From Oribacterium sp. UBA5894 (GTDB taxonomy: Bacteria; Bacillota; Clostridia; Lachnospirales; Lachnospiraceae): a stretch of 15,030 nucleotides of DNA. The stretch is from contig DJEQ01000095.1 of the NCBI GenBank assembly GCA_002431355.1, positions 3,113 to 18,142 on the forward strand, given 5' to 3'. The notes under the pieces are model-generated. The model saw nothing but the letters and a program-made list of their open reading frames with translations, ran no database searches and was not told the DNA's origin. Shown here one piece after another: positions 1 to 5,933 of the stretch. The position numbers were made by a program, and so were the translations under genes. Position 1 is the stretch's first letter. Every line of letters starts with the position of its first letter.

Positions 1-569
1 GCCGCCTTAAAGCCATTCGGTCCCGTATGCTCGATCAGATCACCCGTCAGACAACGGGAATTAAGATACGTACCCGTGCAGAGAATCACGGCCTTCGCAT
101 GATAGATGGCCCCGGAGGTGGTTCGAATGCCCGTCACACGCTTCTGCGCCGCACTTTCTGCATCCTTCTGCTCCTCCGTGATCAGCTCCGCAACCTCGGC
201 CTGACGAATCACAAGATGCTCCTGATTCTCCAGCCGCTTCCGCATCTCATCGGTATACGCCTTCTTATCCGCCTGCGCACGAAGGCTGTGCACGGCCGGT
301 CCCTTCGACTTATTCAGCATCTTCGACTGGAGGAAGGTCCGGTCGATGACCTTTCCCATTTCACCACCGAGTGCATCCAGCTCCCGCACGAGATGTCCCT
401 TCGAGCTTCCCCCGATATGCGGATTACATGGCATGAAGGCAATGCTGTCAGCACTCACCGTAAAGACCACGGTCTCCAGTCCCAGCCGTGCGGTCGCAAG
501 CGCAGCCTCACATCCTGCATGTCCTGCACCGACGACGATTACATCATAGCTCTCTTCTACTACTGACAT
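1..569 (-). CDS. mnmG: MnmG (GidA), tRNA U34 carboxymethylaminomethyl-modifying FAD enzyme, N-terminal part
   Basis: The first 189 codons of a minus-strand gene that leaves the window at base 1, so its C-terminus is missing here. The protein begins MSVVEESYDVIVVGAGHAGCEAA, a Rossmann FAD-binding motif (GAGHAG at residues 14-19). It continues with the family-typical stretches MPCNPHIGGSSKGHLVRELDALGGEMG, KSKGPAVHSLRAQADK and LCTGTYLN, all diagnostic of MnmG. With MnmE it uses FAD and methylenetetrahydrofolate to build (c)mnm5 on wobble U34 of tRNAs reading NNA/NNG codons. ATG at 567-569 is preceded on the minus strand by AGGAG about 7 nt upstream. It lies 17 bp after the mnmE stop, so the two partners are almost certainly co-transcribed. 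Nothing looks damaged in the visible part. Confidence 0.96.
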   Translation of the reverse strand, partial: MSVVEESYDVIVVGAGHAGCEAALATARLGLETVVFTVSADSIAFMPCNPHIGGSSKGHLVRELDALGGEMGKVIDRTFLQSKMLNKSKGPAVHSLRAQADKKAYTDEMRKRLENQEHLVIRQAEVAELITEEQKDAESAAQKRVTGIRTTSGAIYHAKAVILCTGTYLNSRCLTGDLIEHTGPNGFKA

Positions 570-586
570 TCTCAACTCCTGTTTTC

Positions 587-1960
587 TTATTTTCCCATAC
601 AGAACTTGGAAAAGATCTCATTCACGAGATCCTCCGATACCTGTTCTCCGAGGATATGCCCCAGCTCCTCATAGGCCCGCATCAGATCAATCGTATAAAA
701 ATCCTCTGGCATCCCCATGGAAATGGAATGAAGCACCTCTTCCAGGGCCTTTTCTGCTTCCATAAGGCAGTACTTATGCCGCTCATTTGTAATGATGACC
801 TGATCATTAAAATGAAGCCCCTCCTTAAAAAACATGCGGTGAATGGCTTCCTCCAGCGCATCCATGCCGGTTTCCTGCTTTGCACTGATGGAAAGCACCG
901 GACGATGTGTTTTCTTTTCGAGCTCTTCCTCTGTCAGTACCGGCTGAAGATCCGATTTATTCATGAGAACGATGCATTTTCGATCACCGAGCTCCTTCAT
1001 GATTTTCTCATCGGACGCATCGAGAGGTACCGAAGCATCCACTACATAGATGAGAAGATCCGCATCCTGTGCGGCCTTTAGTGCCCGTTCCACACCGATT
1101 TTCTCTACCGTATCCTCGGTGGAACGAATGCCTGCCGTATCGACGATGGTGAGACTCACACCCTTCAGATTAATGTGCTCCTCCAGTGTATCCCTTGTCG
1201 TCCCCGCAATATCCGTGACAATGGCGCGATCCGATCCGACGAGAGCATTGAGAAGAGAGGATTTGCCTGCATTCGGCTTTCCAAGAATGACCGTTCGTAT
1301 GCCTTCACGTAAACGCCGTCCATCATCTGCACTGGCAATCAGGCGTCGAAGACCTTCAGAAATTGCTTCGACATGCGCTTTCAGCTTCTCCGTAAAGCCA
1401 TCGAGCTGTATGTGCTCCGGATCATCGAGCCCCGCCTCGATAAACGCATCATCCTCCAGAATCTGTGCGCGATAGGCTTTGATTTCTCTCGAAACCGAGC
1501 CTCTCAGCTGACGGACCGAGGCCTTCAGGGCATTCTCATTTTCAGCTGTAATGAGATCGCCTACCGCCTCTGCCTCTGAAAGATCGATCCGTCCATTCAG
1601 AAAGGCCCGCTTCGTGAATTCTCCTGGCTCCGCAAGACGGGCTCCCGCACGTACCACGGCCTCCAGAATCTTTCGCATCATAAGGACTCCGCCATGACAG
1701 TCGATTTCCACCGTATGCTCTCCCGTATAGGAACGCGGTGCAAGCATGGTCAGGATCAGCACCTCATCAAGCAGCTCCTCTCCATCATAAAGAAAGCCGT
1801 AACGGATGCGATGACTTTCCGAAATATCCACCGCTCGTCCGCTCTTCGAACGCACAAGCTTCGATACGATCTCCACAGCATCTGGTCCGCTCACGCGTAT
1901 AATACCGATTCCAGACTCCACCGCGGCGGTCGCTAATGCACAAATCGTATCCTCTCTCAT
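587..1960 (-). CDS. mnmE: MnmE (TrmE), tRNA-modification GTPase
   Basis: 457 aa, the normal length for the family. The N-terminal tetrahydrofolate-binding domain (about 1-120) starts MREDTICALATA and contains GEFTKRAFLNGRIDLSEAEAV. A helical domain surrounds an inserted G domain, with G1 GKPNAGKS at residues 227-234, G2 TTRDT, G3 DTAG, G4 NKSD at 334-337 and a SAK G5. The protein ends FCMGK, the conserved C-x-G-K tail whose cysteine is required for modification. It is the partner of MnmG in making cmnm5U34. An in-frame ATG 12 codons upstream exists (MWKTVHFVKGAD), but the start at 1958-1960 has a good ribosome site (GGGAG, 5 nt away) and begins where family members do. Transcription probably starts from the promoter at 2010-2038, because a terminator separates it from jag. 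Confidence 0.97.
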   Translation of the reverse strand: MREDTICALATAAVESGIGIIRVSGPDAVEIVSKLVRSKSGRAVDISESHRIRYGFLYDGEELLDEVLILTMLAPRSYTGEHTVEIDCHGGVLMMRKILEAVVRAGARLAEPGEFTKRAFLNGRIDLSEAEAVGDLITAENENALKASVRQLRGSVSREIKAYRAQILEDDAFIEAGLDDPEHIQLDGFTEKLKAHVEAISEGLRRLIASADDGRRLREGIRTVILGKPNAGKSSLLNALVGSDRAIVTDIAGTTRDTLEEHINLKGVSLTIVDTAGIRSTEDTVEKIGVERALKAAQDADLLIYVVDASVPLDASDEKIMKELGDRKCIVLMNKSDLQPVLTEEELEKKTHRPVLSISAKQETGMDALEEAIHRMFFKEGLHFNDQVIITNERHKYCLMEAEKALEEVLHSISMGMPEDFYTIDLMRAYEELGHILGEQVSEDLVNEIFSKFCMGK

Positions 1961-1986
1961 GTCTGCTCCCTTCACAAAATGGACAG

Positions 1987-1995
1987 TTTTCCACA
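1987..1995 (+). promoter_or_regulatory. DnaA-box-like site in mnmE leader (TTTTCCACA)
   Basis: One mismatch to the consensus TTATCCACA. It lies in the predicted untranslated leader of mnmE, downstream of the promoter at 2010-2038, and belongs to a group of four such sites within 300 bp. Confidence 0.45.
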
Positions 1996-2009
1996 ATAAA
2001 ACTCAAACT

Positions 2010-2038
2010 ATTCTAATAGCTAATGGCTCTGTTGGCAA
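2010..2038 (-). promoter_or_regulatory. Candidate sigma-A promoter for mnmE-mnmG
   Basis: On the minus strand TTGCCA (bases 2038-2033) is separated by exactly 17 bp from TAGAAT (2015-2010). Transcription would begin near 2003 and give a leader of about 43 nt before the mnmE ATG. The upstream jag terminator makes an independent promoter here plausible. This is a prediction from motif and spacing only. Confidence 0.6.
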
Positions 2039-2073
2039 GATATACCGAAAAGTATAGGGACTCGCCCGGAGGC

Positions 2074-2099
2074 ATCCACGATTGTAACCAATCGTGGAT
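2074..2099. repeat. Perfect 11-bp inverted repeat with 4-nt loop
   Basis: ATCCACGATTG (2074-2084), loop TAAC, then CAATCGTGGAT (2089-2099). No T-tract follows on either strand, so it does not look like an intrinsic terminator. It sits between the jag terminator and the mnmE promoter, upstream of the predicted start of transcription. It could be a protein-binding palindrome or part of a read-through RNA. Confidence 0.75.
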
Positions 2100-2106
2100 C
2101 AATACT

Positions 2107-2134
2107 AAAAAACCCGTATGTTTGCACATACGGG
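2107..2134 (-). terminator. Rho-independent terminator after jag
   Basis: Stem CCCGTATGT / ACATACGGG (9 bp; 2113-2121 and 2126-2134) with a 4-nt loop. Read on the minus strand it is followed at once by six T residues (complement of A2107-2112). It is placed 48 nt after the jag stop and ends the rpmH-jag transcription unit before mnmE. Confidence 0.85.
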
Positions 2135-2141
2135 AAAAAAG

Positions 2142-2150
2142 TTATCCACA
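2142..2150 (+). promoter_or_regulatory. Perfect DnaA box (TTATCCACA) outside oriC
   Basis: An exact consensus 9-mer, next to the jag terminator and about 3.6 kb from the main origin cluster. Near neighbours at 1987-1995, 2176-2184 and 2276-2284 each differ from consensus by one base. Confidence 0.65.
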
Positions 2151-2175
2151 TTTTACCGGATTCTGACCGTTTCAC

Positions 2176-2184
2176 TGTGGATCA
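2176..2184 (-). promoter_or_regulatory. DnaA-box-like site overlapping jag stop codon (TGATCCACA on minus strand)
   Basis: One mismatch to TTATCCACA. Its last three plus-strand bases are the complement of the jag TGA stop. It faces the perfect box at 2142-2150 in opposite orientation. Confidence 0.45.
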
Positions 2185-3357
2185 TACATTTTCATTTGTC
2201 ACTTCTGTGGCTGTGGTCGTTTCCGTAACCGCCTCTTCCACTGCAGAAACCGGCTTCTCCACGCGCTTTTCATCCTGTGGATACGGCTTCCGATCCTTCT
2301 TCTTCATGTAAATAATGACATGACGGAATGGCTCATCGCCCTCGGAACGTGTCGTCACATAACGATCATTCTGCAGTGCACTGTGAATGATGCGACGCTC
2401 ATACGGATTCATCGGCTCCAGTGCCACCGGCTTTCTGGAACGGCGTACCTTGTAGGCGATGTTCCGAGCAAGGTTCCGCAGTGTCGCCTCTCTTCTCGAG
2501 CGATAGTCCTCGGTATCGAGCTTTACGCGGATGTAATCCTCCTTATGCTCCTTATTGATCACAAGGGAGGTCAGATACTGGAGTGAATCCAGGGTCTGTC
2601 CGCGCTTTCCGATCAGAATACCCATATCCGGGCCTTCCATATTGAGAAGAAGTTCATTATTTTCTGCATGGAAGGAAGCACTGATGCTGACATCCATGTT
2701 CATTCCCTTCATAAGTGCGGTAATGAATTCCTCTGCCTTCTTCTGTGCAGCCTCTGCTTCCTCTGCAGAAACCGGCTTGATCTCACGCACCTTCCGCTCT
2801 GGCTCCGGTGTATTCAGAATGCTCATATTCTGAACCTCGTAGCCACCACGTGGATAGCGCTTGTTCATCGGACGATCACTGCGACGGTCTCCGCGCTCAC
2901 TACGCTCCCGTCTTGGACGACGATCACTGCGCTCGCGTGCCTCTGGACGCTCCCGACGTACTCTTTCACGCGGCTGCTCTTCCTTTACGGCTTCGCTCTT
3001 CTCTTCCTTCACTTCTGGAGCTGTCGCATCGACCTTCTTCTCCGACGCCATAGCCTTCGGAGCGTTCTCCTTCTCATGCGTGGACTTCGCTGCCTTCGGT
3101 GCTGCCGGCTTCTTCTCTACCGCCTTTCCACTGGTGATGCTGTGAATTTCCTTCTCGAGACGCTCGATTTCCGACTTCTGAGGAGCTGCCTTTGCGGAAG
3201 CCTCAATGATCCATGGCTTCGCACCAATACCGAAAAGACCGGACTTTCCCTCGACCAGTACCGTATAATCCAGACGGTCAGATGTAATACCAAGCTGAAT
3301 CAGGGCCTTTGTAATGGCTTCATCCTTCGTTTTTGCTGAAACTCTGATTTTATCCAT
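2182..3357 (-). CDS. jag: Jag/KhpB-type RNA-binding protein with Jag-N, KH and R3H domains
   Basis: 391 aa. The Jag-N domain (about 1-52: MDKIRVSAKTKDEAITKALIQLGI... KSGLFGIGAKPWIIEA) is followed by a long low-complexity linker (about 60-195), first Lys/Ala/Glu-rich and then Arg/Glu-rich. A KH-type domain (about 195-290) carries the GKRG loop at residues 250-253. An R3H domain (about 295-350) contains RNLARNIAYKVRRSRKPVALEPMNPYERRIIHSALQND. Members of this family (KhpB/EloR) bind RNA and, in some Gram-positives, act with KhpA in cell elongation; the gene is classically linked to yidC. ATG at 3355-3357 has AGAGG 6-7 nt upstream. It starts 11 bp after the yidC stop, so it is in the same operon. 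The linker makes it longer than typical 210-250-aa Jag proteins. Confidence 0.95.
   Translation of the reverse strand: MDKIRVSAKTKDEAITKALIQLGITSDRLDYTVLVEGKSGLFGIGAKPWIIEASAKAAPQKSEIERLEKEIHSITSGKAVEKKPAAPKAAKSTHEKENAPKAMASEKKVDATAPEVKEEKSEAVKEEQPRERVRRERPEARERSDRRPRRERSERGDRRSDRPMNKRYPRGGYEVQNMSILNTPEPERKVREIKPVSAEEAEAAQKKAEEFITALMKGMNMDVSISASFHAENNELLLNMEGPDMGILIGKRGQTLDSLQYLTSLVINKEHKEDYIRVKLDTEDYRSRREATLRNLARNIAYKVRRSRKPVALEPMNPYERRIIHSALQNDRYVTTRSEGDEPFRHVIIYMKKKDRKPYPQDEKRVEKPVSAVEEAVTETTTATEVTNENV
2276..2284 (-). promoter_or_regulatory. DnaA-box-like site inside jag 3' end (GTATCCACA on minus strand)
   Basis: One mismatch to consensus. It lies within the jag coding sequence, so it may be chance, but it extends the group at 1987-2184. 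Confidence 0.3.
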
Positions 3358-3368
3358 CGTAAACCTCT

Positions 3369-4703
3369 TTACTTCTTGTTATGCTTCTCGTTTTTCTCAT
3401 TGTACATCTGAACCATATTGGCCTTCGATGCCAGAGATCCTGGTGCCGCATTGCGATTATAGTATTCTGTCGACTCCCTGGTCTTCGCGCTCTGCTTTGC
3501 AATTACCGCCATGCGGTTCTCCTCTGCGCTGCTTGCCATGGCCTTCGCCTTTTCAATGCGCTTTTCTACAGACTTCTCATCGATTGGCGGAAGTCCCTTC
3601 TTCGCACGCTTCTTATTGGTCTTCTCCATGGAAGCCTGAAGCAGCTCCTGATCAGAAAACTTTCCGAAATACTTATTCATCAGCAGCTGCTGAATGATCA
3701 TGAAGAAGGAGGAAGCACACCAGTAAAGACCGATACCAGATGCAAAGGTGAAGCAGAACCATACCGACATGAGCGGCATCATCATATTCATGCTCTTCAT
3801 CATCTGCTGAGACTGGTCATTGCCATCGGCCATCGCTGCATTCTGTGTGGACATCAGCTTCGCACTCAGATACTGGAGTACGCCTGCAAGAATCGGGATG
3901 ATCCAGTATACATTTGGAACAAATCCAAGTGCGCTCGGTGCAGTTGAAAGGTTAATGCCCAGGAAATTATTGATATGTGCAGACTCTTCTGCGGCCTTCT
4001 GAATGGCGGCAGTCGCATTCGGATTCGTAAAGACACCCTGCAGTGCTGTCCACTGGGACGGATTCAGCTTATACAGGAAATCAATGATGAAATTACCGAT
4101 CTGATCCGCTGTGTAGGAAACATTCTCACCGATGCCCAGATTATGAAGCTGGGTAAGAATGCTCTTCATGTTGTTGTTTGTGGCGAAATCTACAAGCTTC
4201 TGTGCTGCAGAGGATCCGCCAATGGCCGTCAGTACGTTCTCATAAATCGTATAGACATGCGGAACATACGCCGGAATGTTCATGATGATGCGATACAGAG
4301 CGAAGATGATCGGCATCTGAAGAAGCAGTGGCAGACATCCACCGGTCATGGAGGTGCCATACTTCTCGTAAACGGCCTTCATCTCTTCCTGCTGTGCCAT
4401 CATGGAAGCATTGTCCGTTTTATTCTTATACTTATCCTGAATGGCCTTCAGCTCTGGCTGCATGATCTGCATCATGCGGGAAGATTTCTGCTGATTCAGG
4501 CTCGTCGGGAAAAGAAGAATTCTCATGACCAGGGTAAAGATAATGATCGCAAGTCCGATATTACCGATACCGAATTTTTCGAGCGAAAGATAGATCACAT
4601 TCATGATCGCGCCCAGAATGTTTACGATGACATTCCAGATGGGTCCCAGAACTGGAATCGTTGACGTATTTTTTGTGAGTACAACTAAGGATAAAAAGTC
4701 CAA
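3369..4703 (-). CDS. yidC: YidC/Oxa1-family membrane protein insertase
   Basis: 444 aa. An N-terminal membrane segment (about 17-40) is followed by the insertase core: TM around 49-66 with the conserved Arg at 61 (FTLVMRILLFP), and a cytoplasmic hairpin (MMQIMQPELKAIQDKYKN... EEMKAVYEKYGTSMTGGCLPLLLQMPIIFALYR). Further hydrophobic segments are VPNVYWIIPILAGVLQYLSAKLMS and MKSMNMMMPLMSVWFCFTFASGIGLYWCASSFFMIIQQLLMNKYF. A Lys/Glu-rich cytoplasmic tail closes the protein. It inserts membrane proteins alone or with SecYEG. No lipobox cysteine is present near the N-terminus, unlike SpoIIIJ of Bacillus. The start codon is TTG (4703-4701), chosen because a strong GGAGG lies 6 nt upstream. It begins 14 bp after yidD, and jag follows. 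Confidence 0.96.
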   Translation of the reverse strand: MDFLSLVVLTKNTSTIPVLGPIWNVIVNILGAIMNVIYLSLEKFGIGNIGLAIIIFTLVMRILLFPTSLNQQKSSRMMQIMQPELKAIQDKYKNKTDNASMMAQQEEMKAVYEKYGTSMTGGCLPLLLQMPIIFALYRIIMNIPAYVPHVYTIYENVLTAIGGSSAAQKLVDFATNNNMKSILTQLHNLGIGENVSYTADQIGNFIIDFLYKLNPSQWTALQGVFTNPNATAAIQKAAEESAHINNFLGINLSTAPSALGFVPNVYWIIPILAGVLQYLSAKLMSTQNAAMADGNDQSQQMMKSMNMMMPLMSVWFCFTFASGIGLYWCASSFFMIIQQLLMNKYFGKFSDQELLQASMEKTNKKRAKKGLPPIDEKSVEKRIEKAKAMASSAEENRMAVIAKQSAKTRESTEYYNRNAAPGSLASKANMVQMYNEKNEKHNKK

Positions 4704-4717
4704 GATTTACCTCCGGA

Positions 4718-4930
4718 TTAGGGAACAGGATCATAACCGCCCTTGGCCCATGGATTGCATCGAAGAATGCGCCATGCCGCCAACAATGAACCTTTGATAC
4801 ACCCGTACTTTCTGATTGCCTCAATGGCGTATTGAGAGCAGGTCGGTGTATATTTACAGTGAGCGCCAATATAAGGGGAGATACACTTCTGATATCCACG
4901 GATTAAACCGATCATGAATTTTGAAATCAT
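4718..4930 (-). CDS. yidD: YidD, membrane protein insertion efficiency factor
   Basis: 70 aa, the usual size. It has the family pattern IRGYQKCISPYIGAHCKYTPTCSQYAIEAIRKYGCIKGSLLAAWRILRCNPWAKGGYDPVP, with the conserved CxYxPTCSQY and RCNPW.GG.DPVP motifs. An amphipathic N-terminus suggests peripheral membrane association. It is a small accessory factor for YidC-dependent insertion. The frame stays open 25 codons further upstream, but the ATG at 4928-4930 has an excellent AGGAGG about 5 nt before it and matches family starts. It lies 31 bp after rnpA and 14 bp before yidC, in the classic rpmH-rnpA-yidD-yidC order. Confidence 0.95.
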   Translation of the reverse strand: MISKFMIGLIRGYQKCISPYIGAHCKYTPTCSQYAIEAIRKYGCIKGSLLAAWRILRCNPWAKGGYDPVP

Positions 4931-4961
4931 GATGCCCTCCTTTTTCATCCTTATGAATGTC

Positions 4962-5342
4962 TCACTTCGATACCTTCGATGGGATCGGCTGTGCCGCTTC
5001 CGCATCTTTTAAAATGATATGATGCCTGTTCAAAAGATTGAGATACTGTGCCTCAATCTGCTGATAAGTACAGTCATTCGCCCTTCCGCGAATCACTACG
5101 ATGATGTCAAACCCCTGTTTTACACGAAAATCATTTAATCTGAAGATTTCCCGCATCTTCCGCGCAAATGTATGTCGTACGACGGAGTTTCCGATCTTTT
5201 TCGAGCAGGAAACGCCTAAGCGATTGTGCTTCGCTTCATTTTTACATACATACATGACGAGCGCACTGGATGCAAAGGATCGGCCGGTCTGATAGGCTCT
5301 CTGAAATTCACTGTTCTTTTTTACGGATGGAAATCTTTTCAT
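4962..5342 (-). CDS. rnpA: Ribonuclease P protein component
   Basis: 126 aa. The pattern MKRFPSVKKNSEFQRAYQTGRSFAS, GVSCSKKIGNSVVRHTFARKMREIFR and FDIIVVIRGRA is that of the RnpA cold-shock-like protein fold. The basic motif that is RNR..KR..R in many species is here RHTFARKMR, a variation within what I expect from Clostridia. It binds RnpB RNA and helps 5' maturation of tRNA precursors. ATG at 5340-5342 has GGGAGAAGG upstream, with a rather long spacing. The gene follows rpmH, but a strong intrinsic terminator (5421-5448) lies between them, so expression probably depends on partial read-through or on a weak local promoter I cannot identify. The C-terminal tail after DAEAAQ is not conserved. 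Confidence 0.95.
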   Translation of the reverse strand: MKRFPSVKKNSEFQRAYQTGRSFASSALVMYVCKNEAKHNRLGVSCSKKIGNSVVRHTFARKMREIFRLNDFRVKQGFDIIVVIRGRANDCTYQQIEAQYLNLLNRHHIILKDAEAAQPIPSKVSK

Positions 5343-5420
5343 CTTCTAAAACCTTCTCCCGTCTTCACTGCTTTCGTCGTTGTTACCGATCCGTTTTTAC
5401 GTCTTCCATAATCAGCTATG

Positions 5421-5448
5421 AAAAAAGACCGCTTAAAAAAGCGGTCTT
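5421..5448 (-). terminator. Rho-independent terminator between rpmH and rnpA
   Basis: A perfect 10-bp stem (AAGACCGCTT at 5425-5434 pairing with AAGCGGTCTT at 5439-5448) with a 4-nt loop. Read on the minus strand the stem runs directly into a run of T (complement of A5421-5426). It begins about 17 nt after the rpmH stop. This would make L34 mRNA much more abundant than the downstream rnpA-yidD-yidC-jag message. Confidence 0.88.
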
Positions 5449-5464
5449 CATCATATGTTCTGGA

Positions 5465-5608
5465 TTAAACGGTTAATGCTGCTCTACCTTTTGCTCTTCT
5501 GGCAGCCAGTACCTTTCTACCGCCTGCGGTTGCCATTCTGGCTCTGAATCCATGAACCTTGGATCTCTGTCTGGTCTTTGGCTGTAAAGTCATCTTGCCC
5601 TTATGCAT
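5465..5608 (-). CDS. rpmH: 50S ribosomal protein L34
   Basis: 47 aa: MHKGKMTLQPKTRQRSKVHGFRARMATAGGRKVLAARRAKGRAALTV. This is the full L34 pattern (QPK.RQR.K.HGFR.RM.T..GRKVL..RR.KGR..L). Most L34 proteins begin at the equivalent of the internal Met6 (MTLQPK) or M-K-MT. The upstream ATG at 5606-5608 was chosen because GGAGG (5618-5622) lies 9 nt before it and would be 24 nt from Met6. It is the first gene of the leftward operon, transcribed from the promoter at 5735-5763 with a leader of about 120 nt. L34 sits in the large ribosomal subunit. Confidence 0.97.
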   Translation of the reverse strand: MHKGKMTLQPKTRQRSKVHGFRARMATAGGRKVLAARRAKGRAALTV

Positions 5609-5646
5609 ATACTGACACCTCCTTTTCTGATAATCTTTCAGGACTC

Positions 5647-5669
5647 CATTGAATTTTCAGTTTTCAATG
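5647..5669 (-). promoter_or_regulatory. Hairpin in the rpmH leader
   Basis: CATTGAA (5647-5653) pairs with TTCAATG (5663-5669), 7 bp around a 9-nt loop. It lies in the predicted 5' leader of rpmH, flanked by the direct repeat GGACTCC (5641-5647 and 5672-5678, plus strand). A second small hairpin (CTGAAG TAA CTTCAG) lies at about 5696-5710. A leader of about 120 nt with two stems could serve regulation, but no known riboswitch or ribosomal-protein leader was recognised. Confidence 0.4.
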
Positions 5670-5734
5670 TTGGACTCCTATCATAGCCCTTCGTCCTGAA
5701 GTAACTTCAGATCTAGGGTAAACATCGCTTGTAT

Positions 5735-5763
5735 ATTATATAGAAAACCCATTTTTTCGTCAA
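5735..5763 (-). promoter_or_regulatory. rpmH promoter
   Basis: On the minus strand TTGACG (5763-5758), a 17-bp spacer, then a perfect TATAAT (5740-5735). Transcription should start near 5728. The -35 lies 17 bp from the nearest DnaA box (5781-5789), so DnaA bound to oriC could influence it. Confidence 0.85.
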
Positions 5764-5780
5764 TGATTTATTTATGCACT

Positions 5781-5789
5781 TTATCAACA
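5781..5789 (+). promoter_or_regulatory. DnaA box TTATCAACA
   Basis: One mismatch to consensus. It is the leftmost member of the oriC cluster and the closest to the rpmH -35. Confidence 0.6.
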
Positions 5790-5792
5790 TTT

Positions 5793-5809
5793 TTATCCAC
5801 TTTTCCACA
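5793..5809 (+). promoter_or_regulatory. Two abutting DnaA boxes (TTATCCACT and TTTTCCACA)
   Basis: 9-mers at 5793-5801 and 5801-5809 on the same strand, sharing one base, each with one mismatch to consensus. Head-to-tail spacing of 8 bp is tighter than a helical turn. Confidence 0.65.
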
Positions 5810-5817
5810 GTATAAAA

Positions 5818-5853
5818 ACTTGTCCACATTTTGTGTACAAAATGTGGACAAGT
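5818..5853. repeat. 36-bp near-perfect palindrome made of two convergent DnaA boxes
   Basis: Arms of 17 bp (5818-5834 and 5837-5853) are perfectly complementary around a central GT. Each arm contains the DnaA-box variant TTGTCCACA (5820-5828 plus, 5843-5851 minus). Read on the minus strand it happens to be followed by TTTTT, like a terminator, but no gene reads into it from the right. Confidence 0.9.
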
Positions 5854-5863
5854 GGACTACTCA

Positions 5864-5872
5864 TCTGGATAA
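5864..5872 (-). promoter_or_regulatory. DnaA box TTATCCAGA
   Basis: One mismatch to consensus, on the minus strand. Confidence 0.5.
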
Positions 5873-5906
5873 CTTTCTGAAAAAGTACGTTTTTGCGTCA
5901 TTTTAA

Positions 5907-5915
5907 TGTGGAAAA
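5907..5915 (-). promoter_or_regulatory. DnaA box TTTTCCACA
   Basis: One mismatch to consensus, on the minus strand. The same variant occurs at 5801-5809 and 1987-1995. Confidence 0.6.
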
Positions 5916-5933
5916 ACAGATGTTCACGGCTAC

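Larger units (their letters stand above)
1961..2181 (-). promoter_or_regulatory. jag-mnmE intergenic region: terminator, palindrome, mnmE promoter, DnaA boxes
   Basis: 221 bp without a gene. Read on the minus strand from jag towards mnmE it holds, in order: a DnaA box (2142-2150), the jag terminator (2107-2134), an 11-bp-stem palindrome (2074-2099), a small 5-bp hairpin (2041-2056), a sigma-A-type promoter (2010-2038) and another DnaA-like box in the mnmE leader (1987-1995). The individual sites are listed separately. Confidence 0.75.

Noticed and set aside
27..566. 179-codon open frame on the plus strand at the left edge
   Set aside because: It lies antisense to the N-terminal part of mnmG, which has clear family motifs; the plus-strand translation shows no recognisable pattern.
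1961..1996. Upstream ATG of mnmE giving a 469-aa protein
   Set aside because: The extra 12 residues are not seen in the family, and the internal ATG at 1958-1960 has the better ribosome site.
4931..5005. Longer yidD frame of 95 codons starting within the rnpA 3' end
   Set aside because: The AGGAGG ribosome site and family length point to the ATG at 4928-4930.
5660..5671. Minus-strand ATTGAAAACTGAA in the rpmH leader, resembling sequence found before 16S rRNA genes in Firmicutes
   Set aside because: Short and AT-rich, with no rRNA nearby on that strand; the resemblance is most likely chance.
5812..5853. The oriC palindrome as a minus-strand intrinsic terminator (followed by TTTTT)
   Set aside because: No minus-strand gene reads into it from the right, and both arms carry DnaA boxes, which explains the structure better; a role against antisense transcription cannot be excluded.
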